Shown: piece after piece, positions 6,976 through 14,817 of the stretch
Layout: each line of letters opens with the position of its first letter
How positions within the stretch are numbered: position 1 is the stretch's first letter
DNA from: Desulfobacillus sp041396245
GTDB lineage: Bacteria > Pseudomonadota > Gammaproteobacteria > Burkholderiales > Rhodocyclaceae
Direction of reading: 5' to 3'
Assembly (NCBI GenBank): GCA_041396245.1
Contig: JAWKYW010000018.1
Location: forward strand, 1 to 59,981
DNA length: 59,981 bases
Notes under the pieces: generated by a model
Told to the model about the DNA's origin: nothing
The model's database searches: none
What the model saw: only the letters and a program-made list of their open reading frames with translations
Made by a program: the position numbers and the translations under genes

Positions 6976-6996
6976 ACGCTGTCTGAAAAGTCAGTC
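6965..6996. terminator. Hairpin made from two inverted GACTGACTTT motifs
   Basis: GACTGACTTT (6965-6974) and AAAGTCAGTC (6987-6996) form a perfect 10-bp stem with a 12-base loop right after the SRAP fragment. The right arm is followed by TTTG. It resembles the inverted uptake-sequence pairs that serve as terminators in other bacteria. Confidence 0.55.
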
Positions 6997-7140
6997 TTTG
7001 CAACACGGCTGGAAAGCTTCCTATTCTCGGCCAAAGCGTGAGCTCAACCAGTCAGCAACCGAAGCTGTCGACCGAAGCAGAAGTGGCAAGATGGCGATAA
7101 CAAGCGTTGCGCCATGAGCCACATTAGTGCCCATGGCATT

Positions 7141-7671
7141 ACCAGTAATCTGGATGATCAAATTCCTGAACGCACACTGGAAGACTTCTCAAGATGGGGA
7201 TTGGTTCTTCACGACAATGACTGGCCAAGCCAACCACTCTCTGGCATTGAAAGTGGTCGCGGAGGCTGGATCTTCGATAACGCCACGAAATCCACCTTGG
7301 CGTAGAAAGCAGGATCGCCATAGGTGACAGCCACCGTTGCGGAGCGTTTTTTTAGCGCATCAGGTCAAAATTGATCAGTGCTTGCCCAACGCCCTTTCCC
7401 TGATGTGCAGTGCTGACTGCGACTGGAGCAAGCAGGTATGCACCGATAGGCTCATCAAATCGAAGCCGGAGTAAAGAAGATCGCTCCAATCATTGCCCTG
7501 TCCTCGTAGGCGCCAATGCAGATTATTTCCTGATTGTCGATACGCGAAGCCAGTTCGGAAGCAAGCTTGCCAATCAGCCTACCTTCTTGCTCCCCTTCCG
7601 ATGAGAAAACACCGAGTGAAAAGACTTGCCACCTCGTCCTTGCTGTCTTTATCGAGAATCTTGAACTTCAT
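7141..7671 (-). pseudogene. Decayed GNAT-family N-acetyltransferase gene
   Basis: Read on the minus strand from an ATG at 7671 (MKFKILDKDSKDEV) to a stop at 7141, this is a 177-codon acetyltransferase broken by several frameshifts. Recognisable pieces in different frames are GEQEGRLIGKLASELASRID, NQEIICIGAYEDRAMIGAIFF, then FDEPIGAYLLAPVAVSTAHQ followed by GKGVGQALI (the acetyl-CoA loop), VTYGDPAFYAKVDFVAL, and the C-terminal EEPIPILRSLPVCVQEFDHP. GC content is clearly lower than in neighbouring genes, which suggests foreign origin. Confidence 0.8.
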
Positions 7672-8169
7672 GCCTCATCCTGAACCGAGCTCCACGCCGT
7701 CGGTGTTGGAGCATAACGTAGTAACCGCATCGGCAGCTTTACGGTTTAGGTCTGGACTTCCGCTCTGGCCGATAGCTTCTGTTTCTACATGACCGACTGA
7801 ATCTCCGCTCTGGTTTAGGTTTGTTCGACGTCTGCCCTCCACGTGACGAGACTGGACGACGCGAGAGCGCCTGCGGGCAGACGTTGAATAAACTTCCAGG
7901 GAAACCGCGGAATGCGGCTACTCGGTTCGGGTAGGCTGTGGCCTATGGGGATTTGAACTCGGCCGCTGTTCCTGAGGCAGCTGCTGACCGGAGCATCGAC
8001 CCGTCGGCGACGCAGAGATTGACTCCGATGTTGGTGATTGGCGGACGAGCACAAGTGCCAGGGGCGACGAATTCTGGCGATACGGCGTCCGAGCAACAAC
8101 AGGCTGCTCTCGGCACCGGAGACCCGGAAGCCGATGCGAGTGTGTGACGGGAGAACTGCAGGCAGCAAA
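7672..8169. other. Non-coding stretch between GNAT pseudogene and transposase
   Basis: No convincing gene. It contains a 10-bp perfect inverted repeat ACGTCTGCCC (7828-7837) / GGGCAGACGT (7875-7884) and two nearby partial repeats of TCCGCTCTGG with GGTTTAGGT (7742-7820). It may include the terminal region of the adjacent IS91-like element. Confidence 0.5.
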
Positions 8170-9327
8170 TCATGGCGGTGCTCGGATCGACTGCTGACGC
8201 ATCATGATATCGATGACGCTAGTGGCGCCACAGCGCCGACAGAAGAAGGTCGGCACGGGCATTTCGGCGGTTTCATCGTCGCCCGGCTCTGGCCGAGGCA
8301 TGTCGAGCAAGGCGCGCGCCGACTCAGGTTCTCCCGTCGTCCGGCATTGGCCAGCAGGCCGTAATGCCGTATGCGGTGGAAACCGGGGGGCAGGACGTGC
8401 AACAGGAACCGGCGCATGAACTCCTCTGGCGCCAGCGTCATCGTCTTGTGACGGGTGCGTCCCTTGGCCCGGTAATCCTTCCAGCGGAGGACACCTTCCT
8501 CGCTCATCGCCACCAGCCGCCGGTTCGAGATGGCCACCCGGTGGGTATAGCGCGACAGATAGGCCAGCACCGCCTCCGGACCGGCAAACGGACGCTTGGC
8601 ATAGACCACCCACTCGCACGACCCGCAACGGTACCAGCCAACGACCGAACGCGCTCCTGCATCGGCCAAGCCTTCGTGCTCGCCGAAGAACTGCAACTGG
8701 CGGCGCGATGCGCTTCTCAAGTTCCTCGACGAAGCGCCGCCGGAGACAGCCTTGAGAGCACGCGCACCGGCAGGAAGAAACCGCGCCGGCAGGCCACCCA
8801 GCGTTCGCCGTCCGAGGAGATTCCGCCGCCAGGCACGATGCCATGCACGTGCGGATGATGCGTCATCGCCGAACCCCAGGTGTGCAGTACCAAGGTGGCG
8901 CCGACCTGGGCACCCAGGTGTTTCGGATCGGCTGCGATGGTCGTCAGCGTTTCCGCTGCCGTCGAACAACAGTCGGTAGATTGCCGCCTTGTTGGTGTAG
9001 GCGATGGTGCTGATCGGCTCTGGCAGCATGGGAACGACGTGGTAATACTCGACCGGCAGCAGGTCGGCCTGGCGGGCTTCAAGCCAACGTTGCGCGGCAC
9101 GCGCCTGACACTTCGGGCAGTGCCGATTGCGACAGGAGTTGTAGCTGATCTCCTCATGGTCGCAGGCATCGCAGCGCAATGCGTGTCCCCCAGTGCCGCC
9201 GTGCGGCATGTTCGACGGCCGACATGGTCTTGAGCTGGCCGAGGCTCAGGTGACCTGCCTGTTTCGCTCGCCACGCCGGCCCATGAGTGCGGAAGACGTC
9301 CGCAACCTCGAGGGCGGGCCGCCCCAT
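8170..9327 (-). pseudogene. IS91-family transposase, frameshifted
   Basis: Rolling-circle (HUH) transposase. It starts at the ATG at 9327 (ADVFRTHGPAWRAKQAGHLS), then shows the zinc-binding domain (RCDACDHEEISYNSCRNRHC, then PKCQ), the HUH motif HHPHVHGIVPGGG, and the catalytic region FVVYAKRPFAGPEAVLAYLS followed by RYTHRVAISNRR. These blocks lie in different frames, with breaks near 9213, 9030, 8740, 8640 and 8330. Residues before the zinc finger read HAARRHWGT instead of HCRTAALGG because of a single-base loss. It is clearly inactivated. Confidence 0.88.
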
Positions 9328-9334
9328 GGCGGCA

Positions 9335-10211
9335 CTACACGGAGTTCAGCTTCTCCAACGGACTGACCACCTCGCAGGATGTCGGTGGCGACCTGGGCAT
9401 AGAGGGCCGTGGTCTCCAGTTTCTTGTGGCCGAGTAGCACTTGGATCAGGCGGATGTCGACAACTTCTGCTCCAGCAGGTGGGTGGCAAAGGCGTGGCGC
9501 AGCGAGTGCATCGAGATGCGTTTCTCGATGCCCGCCTCGTCGGCGGCCGCGTGGATGGCACGGTTGAGTTGCCGGGTGCTGAGGTGCCGAACCGGGTCCA
9601 GGCTGGGAAATAGCCAACCGCCGTCGAGCATCTTGCCTTGGGCACAGGCGACGCGCCACCAGACGCGCAGGCGTTCCAGTAGCACCGGTGACAGTAATGC
9701 GTAGCGATCCTTCTGTCCTTTGCCTTGTTCAACCCGTAGAGTCATGCGCTGGCTGTCAATGTCGCCAACCTTCAGGTTGACCACTTCATTGACGCGCAGC
9801 CCGGTCGCGTAGGCCAGGGCCAGCGCAGTCTGGTGTTTCAGGTTGCCGGCGGCGGCGGCGTCAGCCGCTGCCTCATCTGGACTCAGGATCTCCGGCAGCT
9901 TGCGCGACAGATGCACCGGTTTCATCTTGGCCCATCGCCTCGGGTCGGTCCAGCGTGATGCTGAAGAAGAACTTCAGCCCGCAGATCGCCGAGTTCAGCG
10001 ATGCCGGCGAAACACCGTTGTCATTGAGATGCGGCTGGTAGTTGCGCAGCTCCTCGACACTGGCAGTGTCCGGAGAGCGCCCAGGTACTTGGCAAACTGC
10101 TTTACTGCGCGAAAGGTACTGGGACTGCGTCTTCTCACCAAACTTGCGCATCCGCATGTCCTCGATCATGCGCTGGCGCAACGAAGCTGACGCCGGCTTC
10201 TGAGTTTCCAT
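9335..10211 (-). pseudogene. Tyrosine recombinase (XerC/D-like) of the IS91 element, frameshifted
   Basis: Starts METQKPASASLRQRMIEDM (ATG at 10211). The N-terminal SAM-like domain (LRNYQPHLNDNGVSPASLNS) and the catalytic domain (ATGLRVNEVVNLKVGDIDS; HSLRHAFATHLLEQ; LLGHKKLETTALYAQVATDI with the nucleophilic Tyr) are all present but split over at least four frame changes (about 10100, 10080, 9930, 9465 and 9370). It ends SPLEKLNSV at 9335. Confidence 0.88.
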
Positions 10212-10493
10212 GGCTTGCTCCTGTCGGAAATCGAGGCGGGATTGCCTCGCTTCCAACAGTGGCAGCTTCATAGCCGCCGCAAACCACTCCCCTCCAAAAC
10301 TGCCCAGCACGGTCGCGTACCACCCCTACCGCGCGAGCGGTTTAGTCCACGGCCGATTTTGAGACGAAGCTATCAGCTCGGAATTCGGCCGAAGGAAAAT
10401 TCAATCGGCATGGAGATATCTGACGCCTTCTTTCCCGGCTCAAGCCAAGCGCCACACGAGTTTCCTGTAAGGCAGTCAAAGGCCCGGGCTGCG
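10212..10493. other. Gene-free stretch upstream of the IS91-like element
   Basis: No coding signal. It holds a stem CGAGGC/GCCTCG (around 10229-10246) close to the recombinase start and probably the promoter and end of the mobile element. Confidence 0.4.
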
Positions 10494-10910
10494 TCAGGCC
10501 GCCATCTCTTCCGGCCGCACCCTGGCCAGCCGCTTCACCGTGTCCGGATATTTGGCGACGAGGCTGAGCAGCACCCTGGCCGGCCCGGTCGGCTCCGCCC
10601 GGCCCTGCTCCCAGTTCTCCAGTGTGCGCTTCGACACGCCCAGGGCTGCGGCAAATTCAGCTTGCGACAATCCGGATCGGGAACGCGCCGACAACAGCGC
10701 CCAGCGCGCGCCGCTCAGGATTTCTTCCTTCGCCACCTTGCCGCCGGGCAGTTCGATGCACCGGCGTACCCTGCCGTCGGCCAGCATTTCGATGGTCGTC
10801 TTGCGCCCACGACGGCCGGCCTTCAGGTCACGAACGGACTGCAGCAGCTCGGCGCCAATATCACGCTTGGCGTCCCGTGCCCGCAGCGCCCTTTCAGTCA
10901 TCTTCGCCAT
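10494..10910 (-). CDS. HTH antitoxin (MqsA/HigA-like) with deleted toxin partner
   Basis: A 138-aa regulator with a Cro/CI-type helix-turn-helix at about residues 80-115 (SGLSQAEFAAALGVSKRTLE, followed by NWEQGR). An N-terminal half (KAGRRGRKTTIEMLADGRVR) is seen in antitoxins paired with RelE-type toxins. The ATG at 10910 follows GGAGGAAATGGAGC. The gene overlaps the 31-codon remnant of its toxin by 13 bases and sits behind a perfect palindromic operator. The antitoxin appears intact but orphaned. Confidence 0.85.
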   Translation of the reverse strand: MAKMTERALRARDAKRDIGAELLQSVRDLKAGRRGRKTTIEMLADGRVRRCIELPGGKVAKEEILSGARWALLSARSRSGLSQAEFAAALGVSKRTLENWEQGRAEPTGPARVLLSLVAKYPDTVKRLARVRPEEMAA

Positions 10911-10993
10911 GCTCCATTTCCTCCTTCGTCGTCCTCGAGGAAATCGGACAGGAATTTCGAGAACAACGGGGATTCGATAAACTCGAATTGCAT
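10898..10993 (-). pseudogene. Stub of a RelE-type toxin gene
   Basis: An ATG at 10993 opens MQFEFIESPLFSKFLSDFLE, the usual N-terminus of RelE-like toxins that precede this antitoxin family. After 23 residues the frame runs into the antitoxin ribosome-binding site and stops at 10898. About 70 residues of catalytic domain are missing. An internal deletion that spared promoter and antitoxin is the simplest reading. Confidence 0.7.
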
Positions 10994-11001
10994 GTGGGCA
11001 T

Positions 11002-11020
11002 TATACGCACGGTGCGTATA
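11002..11020. promoter_or_regulatory. Palindromic operator of the orphan antitoxin
   Basis: TATACGCAC-G-GTGCGTATA, perfect 9-bp arms with a 1-base centre. It lies 8 bases upstream of the toxin-stub ATG on the minus strand. The AT-rich arms overlap a likely -10 box. Confidence 0.75.
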
Positions 11021-11169
11021 TGGTCAAGGAAGAAGGCGGCCATTCGGAGGGCGGGAGGCTCGGGGCATGTGACTGACTCTTACAAAATCCAAATAAAACG
11101 GGAACCTCTTTCGAGGTACACGTCGAAACCTGTCGCGTTGCGCGGCAGGAAGGAGGAAGGTACTTGCGC

Positions 11170-11304
11170 TTAGTCGCAGCTTCTGGCGGGTGAAGCCTTG
11201 GCGACGCCCAGCTTGATCAGGAAGGTCTCCGGTGGGCAGAACCGGGTGAAGCCGCTCTGGAACAGGCTGGCGCCGACGAAAGCGGTGAACCAGAGCCAGG
11301 ACAT
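11170..11304 (-). CDS. Small DUF2892/YgaP-like membrane fragment
   Basis: A 44-codon frame (ATG 11304) reads WFTAFVGASLFQSGFTRFCP followed by PETFLIKLGV. This matches the second half of DUF2892 inner-membrane proteins, which often follow RND efflux genes. The first hydrophobic helix is absent, so it may be a 5'-truncated remnant. It lies 167 bases downstream of the RND permease on the same strand, behind a block of repeats. Confidence 0.45.
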   Translation of the reverse strand: MSWLWFTAFVGASLFQSGFTRFCPPETFLIKLGVAKASPARSCD

Positions 11305-11364
11305 CTGCTACAGGGCGGCCTGGCCGTTGGCGTGAGAGAGGAGTGCCCTGGTTTGGGGTTGCAG

Positions 11365-11488
11365 AGGGGATTTGTGGATTCCCGCTTTCGCGGGGATGAC
11401 GGGCCCCTCACCCCGTCCCTCTCCCCGCTTGCGGGGAGAGGGGGAAGGGCAAATCCCCCTTGGTCCCCCTTTTACAAAGGGGGAAAAC
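11365..11488. repeat. Composite of three intergenic repeat families
   Basis: Contains in order GATTCCCGCTTTCGCGGGGAT (11371-11398 area, dRS3-like), a CCCTCACCCC/CTCTCCCC...GGGGAGAGG palindrome (11402-11450), and a CCCCCTTTTACAAAGGGGG palindrome (11461-11482). The last copy runs into the 3' end of the RND permease gene. Confidence 0.75.
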
Positions 11489-14400
11489 TCTCCAAAGTCA
11501 GTCGGCGCGGGACGGCGCCGTGACGGTTCTTCATGGCGGCGTAGTAGAGCACCGGGATCACCACCAGGGTCAGCAGGGTCGAGACGAAGATGCCGAAGAT
11601 CAGGCTGATGGCGAGGCCGTTGAAGATGGGGTCGTCGAGGATGAAGATGGCGCCGATCATGGCGGCCAGCCCGGTCAGGGCGATGGGCTTGGCGCGGATG
11701 ATGCCGGCCTGGATCACCGCCTCGGCGAAGTCCATGCCGCCGGCGACCTGGTCGTTGATGAAGTCGACCAGCAGGATGGAGTTCCTCACGATGATGCCGG
11801 CCAGCGCGATCATGCCGATCATCGAGGTGGCGGTGAACTGGCTGCCGAGCAGCGCGTGGCCGGGCATGACGCCGATGATGGTGAGCGGGATCGGCGCCAT
11901 GATGATCAGCGGCACCAGGTAGCTCTTGAACTGCGCCACCACCAGCAGGTAGATGAGGATCAGGCCGACGGCGTAGGCGAGGCCCATGTCGCGGAAGGTC
12001 TCGTAGGTCACCTGCCACTCGCCGTCCCACTTCAGCGAATAGCCGGCGTAGGGGTCCTTCGGCTGGCGGATGAAATATTCGCCCAGGGTCCCGCCCTGCT
12101 CGAGGGGCATGCCATTCACCTTCGAGCGGATGTCGAACATGCCATACAGCGGCGAATCGAGCTTGCCGCCCATGTCGCCGGTGACGTACACCACCGGCAG
12201 CAGGTCCTTGTGGTAGATGGCCTTCTCGCGCAGCTGCTCGCGCACGTCCACCAGCTCGGAGACCGGCACCATGCGGCCGTCCCTGGCGCGCACGGTGAGC
12301 TTGAGCAGGGCGTCGAGCGAGTTCTGCTTCTCCGGCGCGAGGGTGACGCGCACCGGGATTTCGTATTTCGCTTCGCGCGAGTGCACCGGCGTGACGTCCT
12401 CGCCGGCCAGGCCCATGCGCACCACCTCGACGATGTCCTTCTGCGCCACGCCGAGCAGCGCCGCCTTGCTTTGCGAGACGCGCAGCACGAACTTCTGCGC
12501 GTCGGCCTGGACGGTGTCGTCGACGCCGACGATGTCGGCGGTGCCCTCGAAGGCCTTGCGCACTTCCTTCGCCACGGCGATCTGGCCGGCGTGGTCGGGG
12601 CCGTAGATCTCGGCGACGATGGGCGAGAGCACCGGCGGGCCGGGCGGCACTTCGACCACCTTGGCGTTGCCGCCGTGCTTCCTGGCGATTTCGGTGACGC
12701 GGTCGCGCACGGAGACGGCGATCTCGTGGCTCTGGCGGCTGCGGTGCTTCTTGTCGACCAGGTTCACCTGGATGTCGCCCAGCTCGCTTGATGCGCGCAG
12801 GTAGTACTGACGCACCAGGCCGTTGAAGTTGATCGGGCTGGCCGTGCCGGCGTAGGCCTGGTAGTCGGTGACTTCTTCCACCCTGGCGATCTCGCCGCCG
12901 ATCTCGCGCAGCACGCGCGCCGTTTCTTCGAGCGGCGTGCCGGCCGGCATGTCGAGCACGACCTGGAACTCGCTCTTGTTGTCGAAGGGCAGCATCTTCA
13001 GCACGACGAGCTGCACCAGGGCCAGCGAGACGGAGACAACGATGGCGGCGAGGATGCCTAGCCAGAGTTTGCGGCGGGCGGCGCGGCCGGTGCGATCGTC
13101 GAGCAGTGGCGTCAATGCACGGCGGAAAACCGCATCTAACGCAAAGTTCGCAAAGAACGCAAAGGGCGCAAAGATTGCCTTTCCTTTCTTTGCGCTCTTT
13201 GCGTTCTTTGCGTCCTCTGCGTTGTGAGCGGTTTGGTGTTGTCCCTTCAACAGCTTCAGCGCCAGCCAGGGCGTCACGACGAAGGCGATGGCCAGCGAGA
13301 TGAACATGCCCATCGAGGCGTTGATGGGGATCGGGCTCATGTAGGGGCCCATCAGGCCGCTGACGAAGGCCATCGGCAGGAGCGCGGCGATGACTGTAAA
13401 TGTGGCGAGGATGGTCGGCCCGCCGACTTCGTCGACGGCCTTGGGGATGATCTCCCACAAGTGCTTGTCGGGTTCGAGCTGCTGCCAGCGGTGGATGTTC
13501 TCGACAACGACGATGGCGTCGTCGACGAGGATGCCGATGGAGAAGATCAGGGCGAAGAGCGAGACGCGGTTGAGCGTGAAGCCCCAGGCCCAGGAGGCGA
13601 ACAGCGTCGCCGCCAAAGTCAGCGTCACCGCCACGCCGACGATGACGGCCTCGCGCCTGCCGAGGGCAAACAGCACCAGCAGCACCACGGCGCCGGTGGC
13701 GAAGACCAGCTTGCCGATCAGCTTCTGCGCCTTGTCGGTGGCGGTGGCGCCGTAGTTGCGCGTGACGGTGAATTCGACGCCCTCGGGGATGACCGCGCCC
13801 TTGAGCGCCTCGGCGCGGGCGATGACGGATTCGGCGACGTCGGCGGCGTTGACGCCGGGCTTCTTGGAGATCGTCAGCGTCACGCCCGGGAATTCCCCTT
13901 CCTTCGTCCCGTGCCAGACGTACTGCGCGGGCTGGTCGGGGCCGTCGTCGATGCGCGCCACGTCGGACATGAACACCGGGCGGTTGTTGGAGACGCCGAC
14001 CACCAGGCGCTTCACGTCGGCGGCGGTTTCCAGATAGGTGCCGGTCTCGACCAGGATCTCGCGATTGCCGGCGACCAGGTTGCCGGAGGGCTGCAGGGCG
14101 TTGGAGAGCTGCAGCGCGGCCTTGATGTCCTGGGCGGTGATGCCGTGCGAGGCCATGCGCTCGACGTCCATGGCGACGCGAACGACATGGCCGGGGCCGC
14201 CGAGGGTGGTCACGTCGCGCGTGCCGGGGATGCGCTTCAGCTCGATCTCGACGGCGCGCGCCACCTGCTGCATCTCGAAGGCCGAGCGGTCGGCGTCCTT
14301 GGTCCAGAAGGTCAGGGTGACGATGGGCACGTCGTCGATGCCCTTCGGCTTGATGATGGGCTGGCCGACGCCGAGCTGGGGCGAAGCCCAGTCGCGGTGC

Positions 14401-14750
14401 GAATCCATGGTGTCGTAGAGCCGCACCAGGGCCTGGATCGGGTCCTCGCCGACCTCGTACTGCACGGTGATGACGGCCATGCCGGGGCGCGAGACGGAAT
14501 ACACGTGTTCGATGCCGGAGATGCGCGCGAAGACCTGCTCGGCCGGCCGCGCCACCAGGTTCTCGACGTCGCTGGCCGAGGCGCCCGGAAACGGCAGGAA
14601 GACGTTGGCCATCGTCACGTTGATCTGCGGCTCTTCCTCGCGCGGCGTCACCAGCACGGCGAAGAGGCCGAGCAGGAAGGCGATCAGCGCGATGAGCGGC
14701 GTCATCTGCGAGCGCTGGAAGAGTGCGGCGATTTTTCCGGAGATGCCCAT
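11472..14750 (-). CDS. RND-family efflux permease (AcrB-like, inner membrane)
   Basis: A 1092-aa proton-driven efflux pump subunit of the inner membrane. It shows the N-terminal helix and porter domains (PFPGASASDVENLVARPAEQ), the TM4 proton-relay signature in FSIGILVDDAIVVVENIHR, LPMAFVSGLMGPYM, the second-half KMLPFDNKSEFQ and the C-terminal TM bundle (LVVIPVLYYAAM). It follows its periplasmic adaptor gene in the same operon, 63 bases away. In the cytosolic loop between the two halves, residues encoded by 13138-13223 come from an inserted palindromic DNA repeat (NAEDAKNAKSAKKGK...FAPFAFFANFA). The last ten residues are encoded inside another repeat block. Confidence 0.95.
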   Translation of the reverse strand: MGISGKIAALFQRSQMTPLIALIAFLLGLFAVLVTPREEEPQINVTMANVFLPFPGASASDVENLVARPAEQVFARISGIEHVYSVSRPGMAVITVQYEVGEDPIQALVRLYDTMDSHRDWASPQLGVGQPIIKPKGIDDVPIVTLTFWTKDADRSAFEMQQVARAVEIELKRIPGTRDVTTLGGPGHVVRVAMDVERMASHGITAQDIKAALQLSNALQPSGNLVAGNREILVETGTYLETAADVKRLVVGVSNNRPVFMSDVARIDDGPDQPAQYVWHGTKEGEFPGVTLTISKKPGVNAADVAESVIARAEALKGAVIPEGVEFTVTRNYGATATDKAQKLIGKLVFATGAVVLLVLFALGRREAVIVGVAVTLTLAATLFASWAWGFTLNRVSLFALIFSIGILVDDAIVVVENIHRWQQLEPDKHLWEIIPKAVDEVGGPTILATFTVIAALLPMAFVSGLMGPYMSPIPINASMGMFISLAIAFVVTPWLALKLLKGQHQTAHNAEDAKNAKSAKKGKAIFAPFAFFANFALDAVFRRALTPLLDDRTGRAARRKLWLGILAAIVVSVSLALVQLVVLKMLPFDNKSEFQVVLDMPAGTPLEETARVLREIGGEIARVEEVTDYQAYAGTASPINFNGLVRQYYLRASSELGDIQVNLVDKKHRSRQSHEIAVSVRDRVTEIARKHGGNAKVVEVPPGPPVLSPIVAEIYGPDHAGQIAVAKEVRKAFEGTADIVGVDDTVQADAQKFVLRVSQSKAALLGVAQKDIVEVVRMGLAGEDVTPVHSREAKYEIPVRVTLAPEKQNSLDALLKLTVRARDGRMVPVSELVDVREQLREKAIYHKDLLPVVYVTGDMGGKLDSPLYGMFDIRSKVNGMPLEQGGTLGEYFIRQPKDPYAGYSLKWDGEWQVTYETFRDMGLAYAVGLILIYLLVVAQFKSYLVPLIIMAPIPLTIIGVMPGHALLGSQFTATSMIGMIALAGIIVRNSILLVDFINDQVAGGMDFAEAVIQAGIIRAKPIALTGLAAMIGAIFILDDPIFNGLAISLIFGIFVSTLLTLVVIPVLYYAAMKNRHGAVPRRLTLESFPPL
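11494..11503. repeat. AAAGTCAGTC dispersed 10-mer, inside RND gene end
   Basis: Exact copy encoding part of RLTLES near the permease C-terminus. Confidence 0.8.
13138..13223. repeat. 86-bp GCAAAG-rich palindromic repeat inserted in frame in the RND gene
   Basis: The left arm (13138-13173) and right arm (13188-13223) are largely complementary, made of repeated AACGCAAAG / CTTTGCGTT units with a 14-base centre. The composition differs sharply from the surrounding gene. The frame stays open across it, adding about 30 Ala/Lys/Phe-rich residues in a cytoplasmic loop. Confidence 0.85.
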
Positions 14751-14760
14751 GGTTCAGTTT

Positions 14761-14817
14761 GTAGGTCGGGCTTCAGCCCGACAGCAGCGGTCGATGCCGG
14801 GCTGAAGCCCGACCTAA
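14761..14817. repeat. Pair of inverted REP-like GTAGGTCGGGCTTCAGCCCGAC units
   Basis: Unit 14761-14782 and an inverted unit 14796-14817 are each internally palindromic (GTCGGGCT/AGCCCGAC). They lie between adaptor and permease genes, and the second unit includes the adaptor stop codon. Relatives are at 16923-17030 and 29363-29434. Confidence 0.88.

Larger units (their letters stand above)
8170..10211 (-). mobile_element. Decayed IS91-family element with tyrosine recombinase gene
   Basis: Two adjacent minus-strand genes, a tyrosine recombinase followed 7 bases later by an IS91-type zinc-finger/HUH transposase, form the core of an IS91-family element of the subgroup that carries an integrase. 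Both genes have several frameshifts, so the element is inactive. IS91 elements lack terminal inverted repeats, so exact ends cannot be set by eye. Confidence 0.85.

Noticed and set aside
7114..7327. Two small plus-strand frames around 7.1-7.3 kb
   Set aside because: They lie opposite the C-terminal part of the GNAT pseudogene, which explains the sequence better.
7672..8169. Possible integron attC site or gene cassette around the GNAT pseudogene
   Set aside because: GTTTAG-like words are present, but no full R/L site pair with the expected symmetry, and no integron integrase; the nearby recombinase belongs to the IS91-type element.
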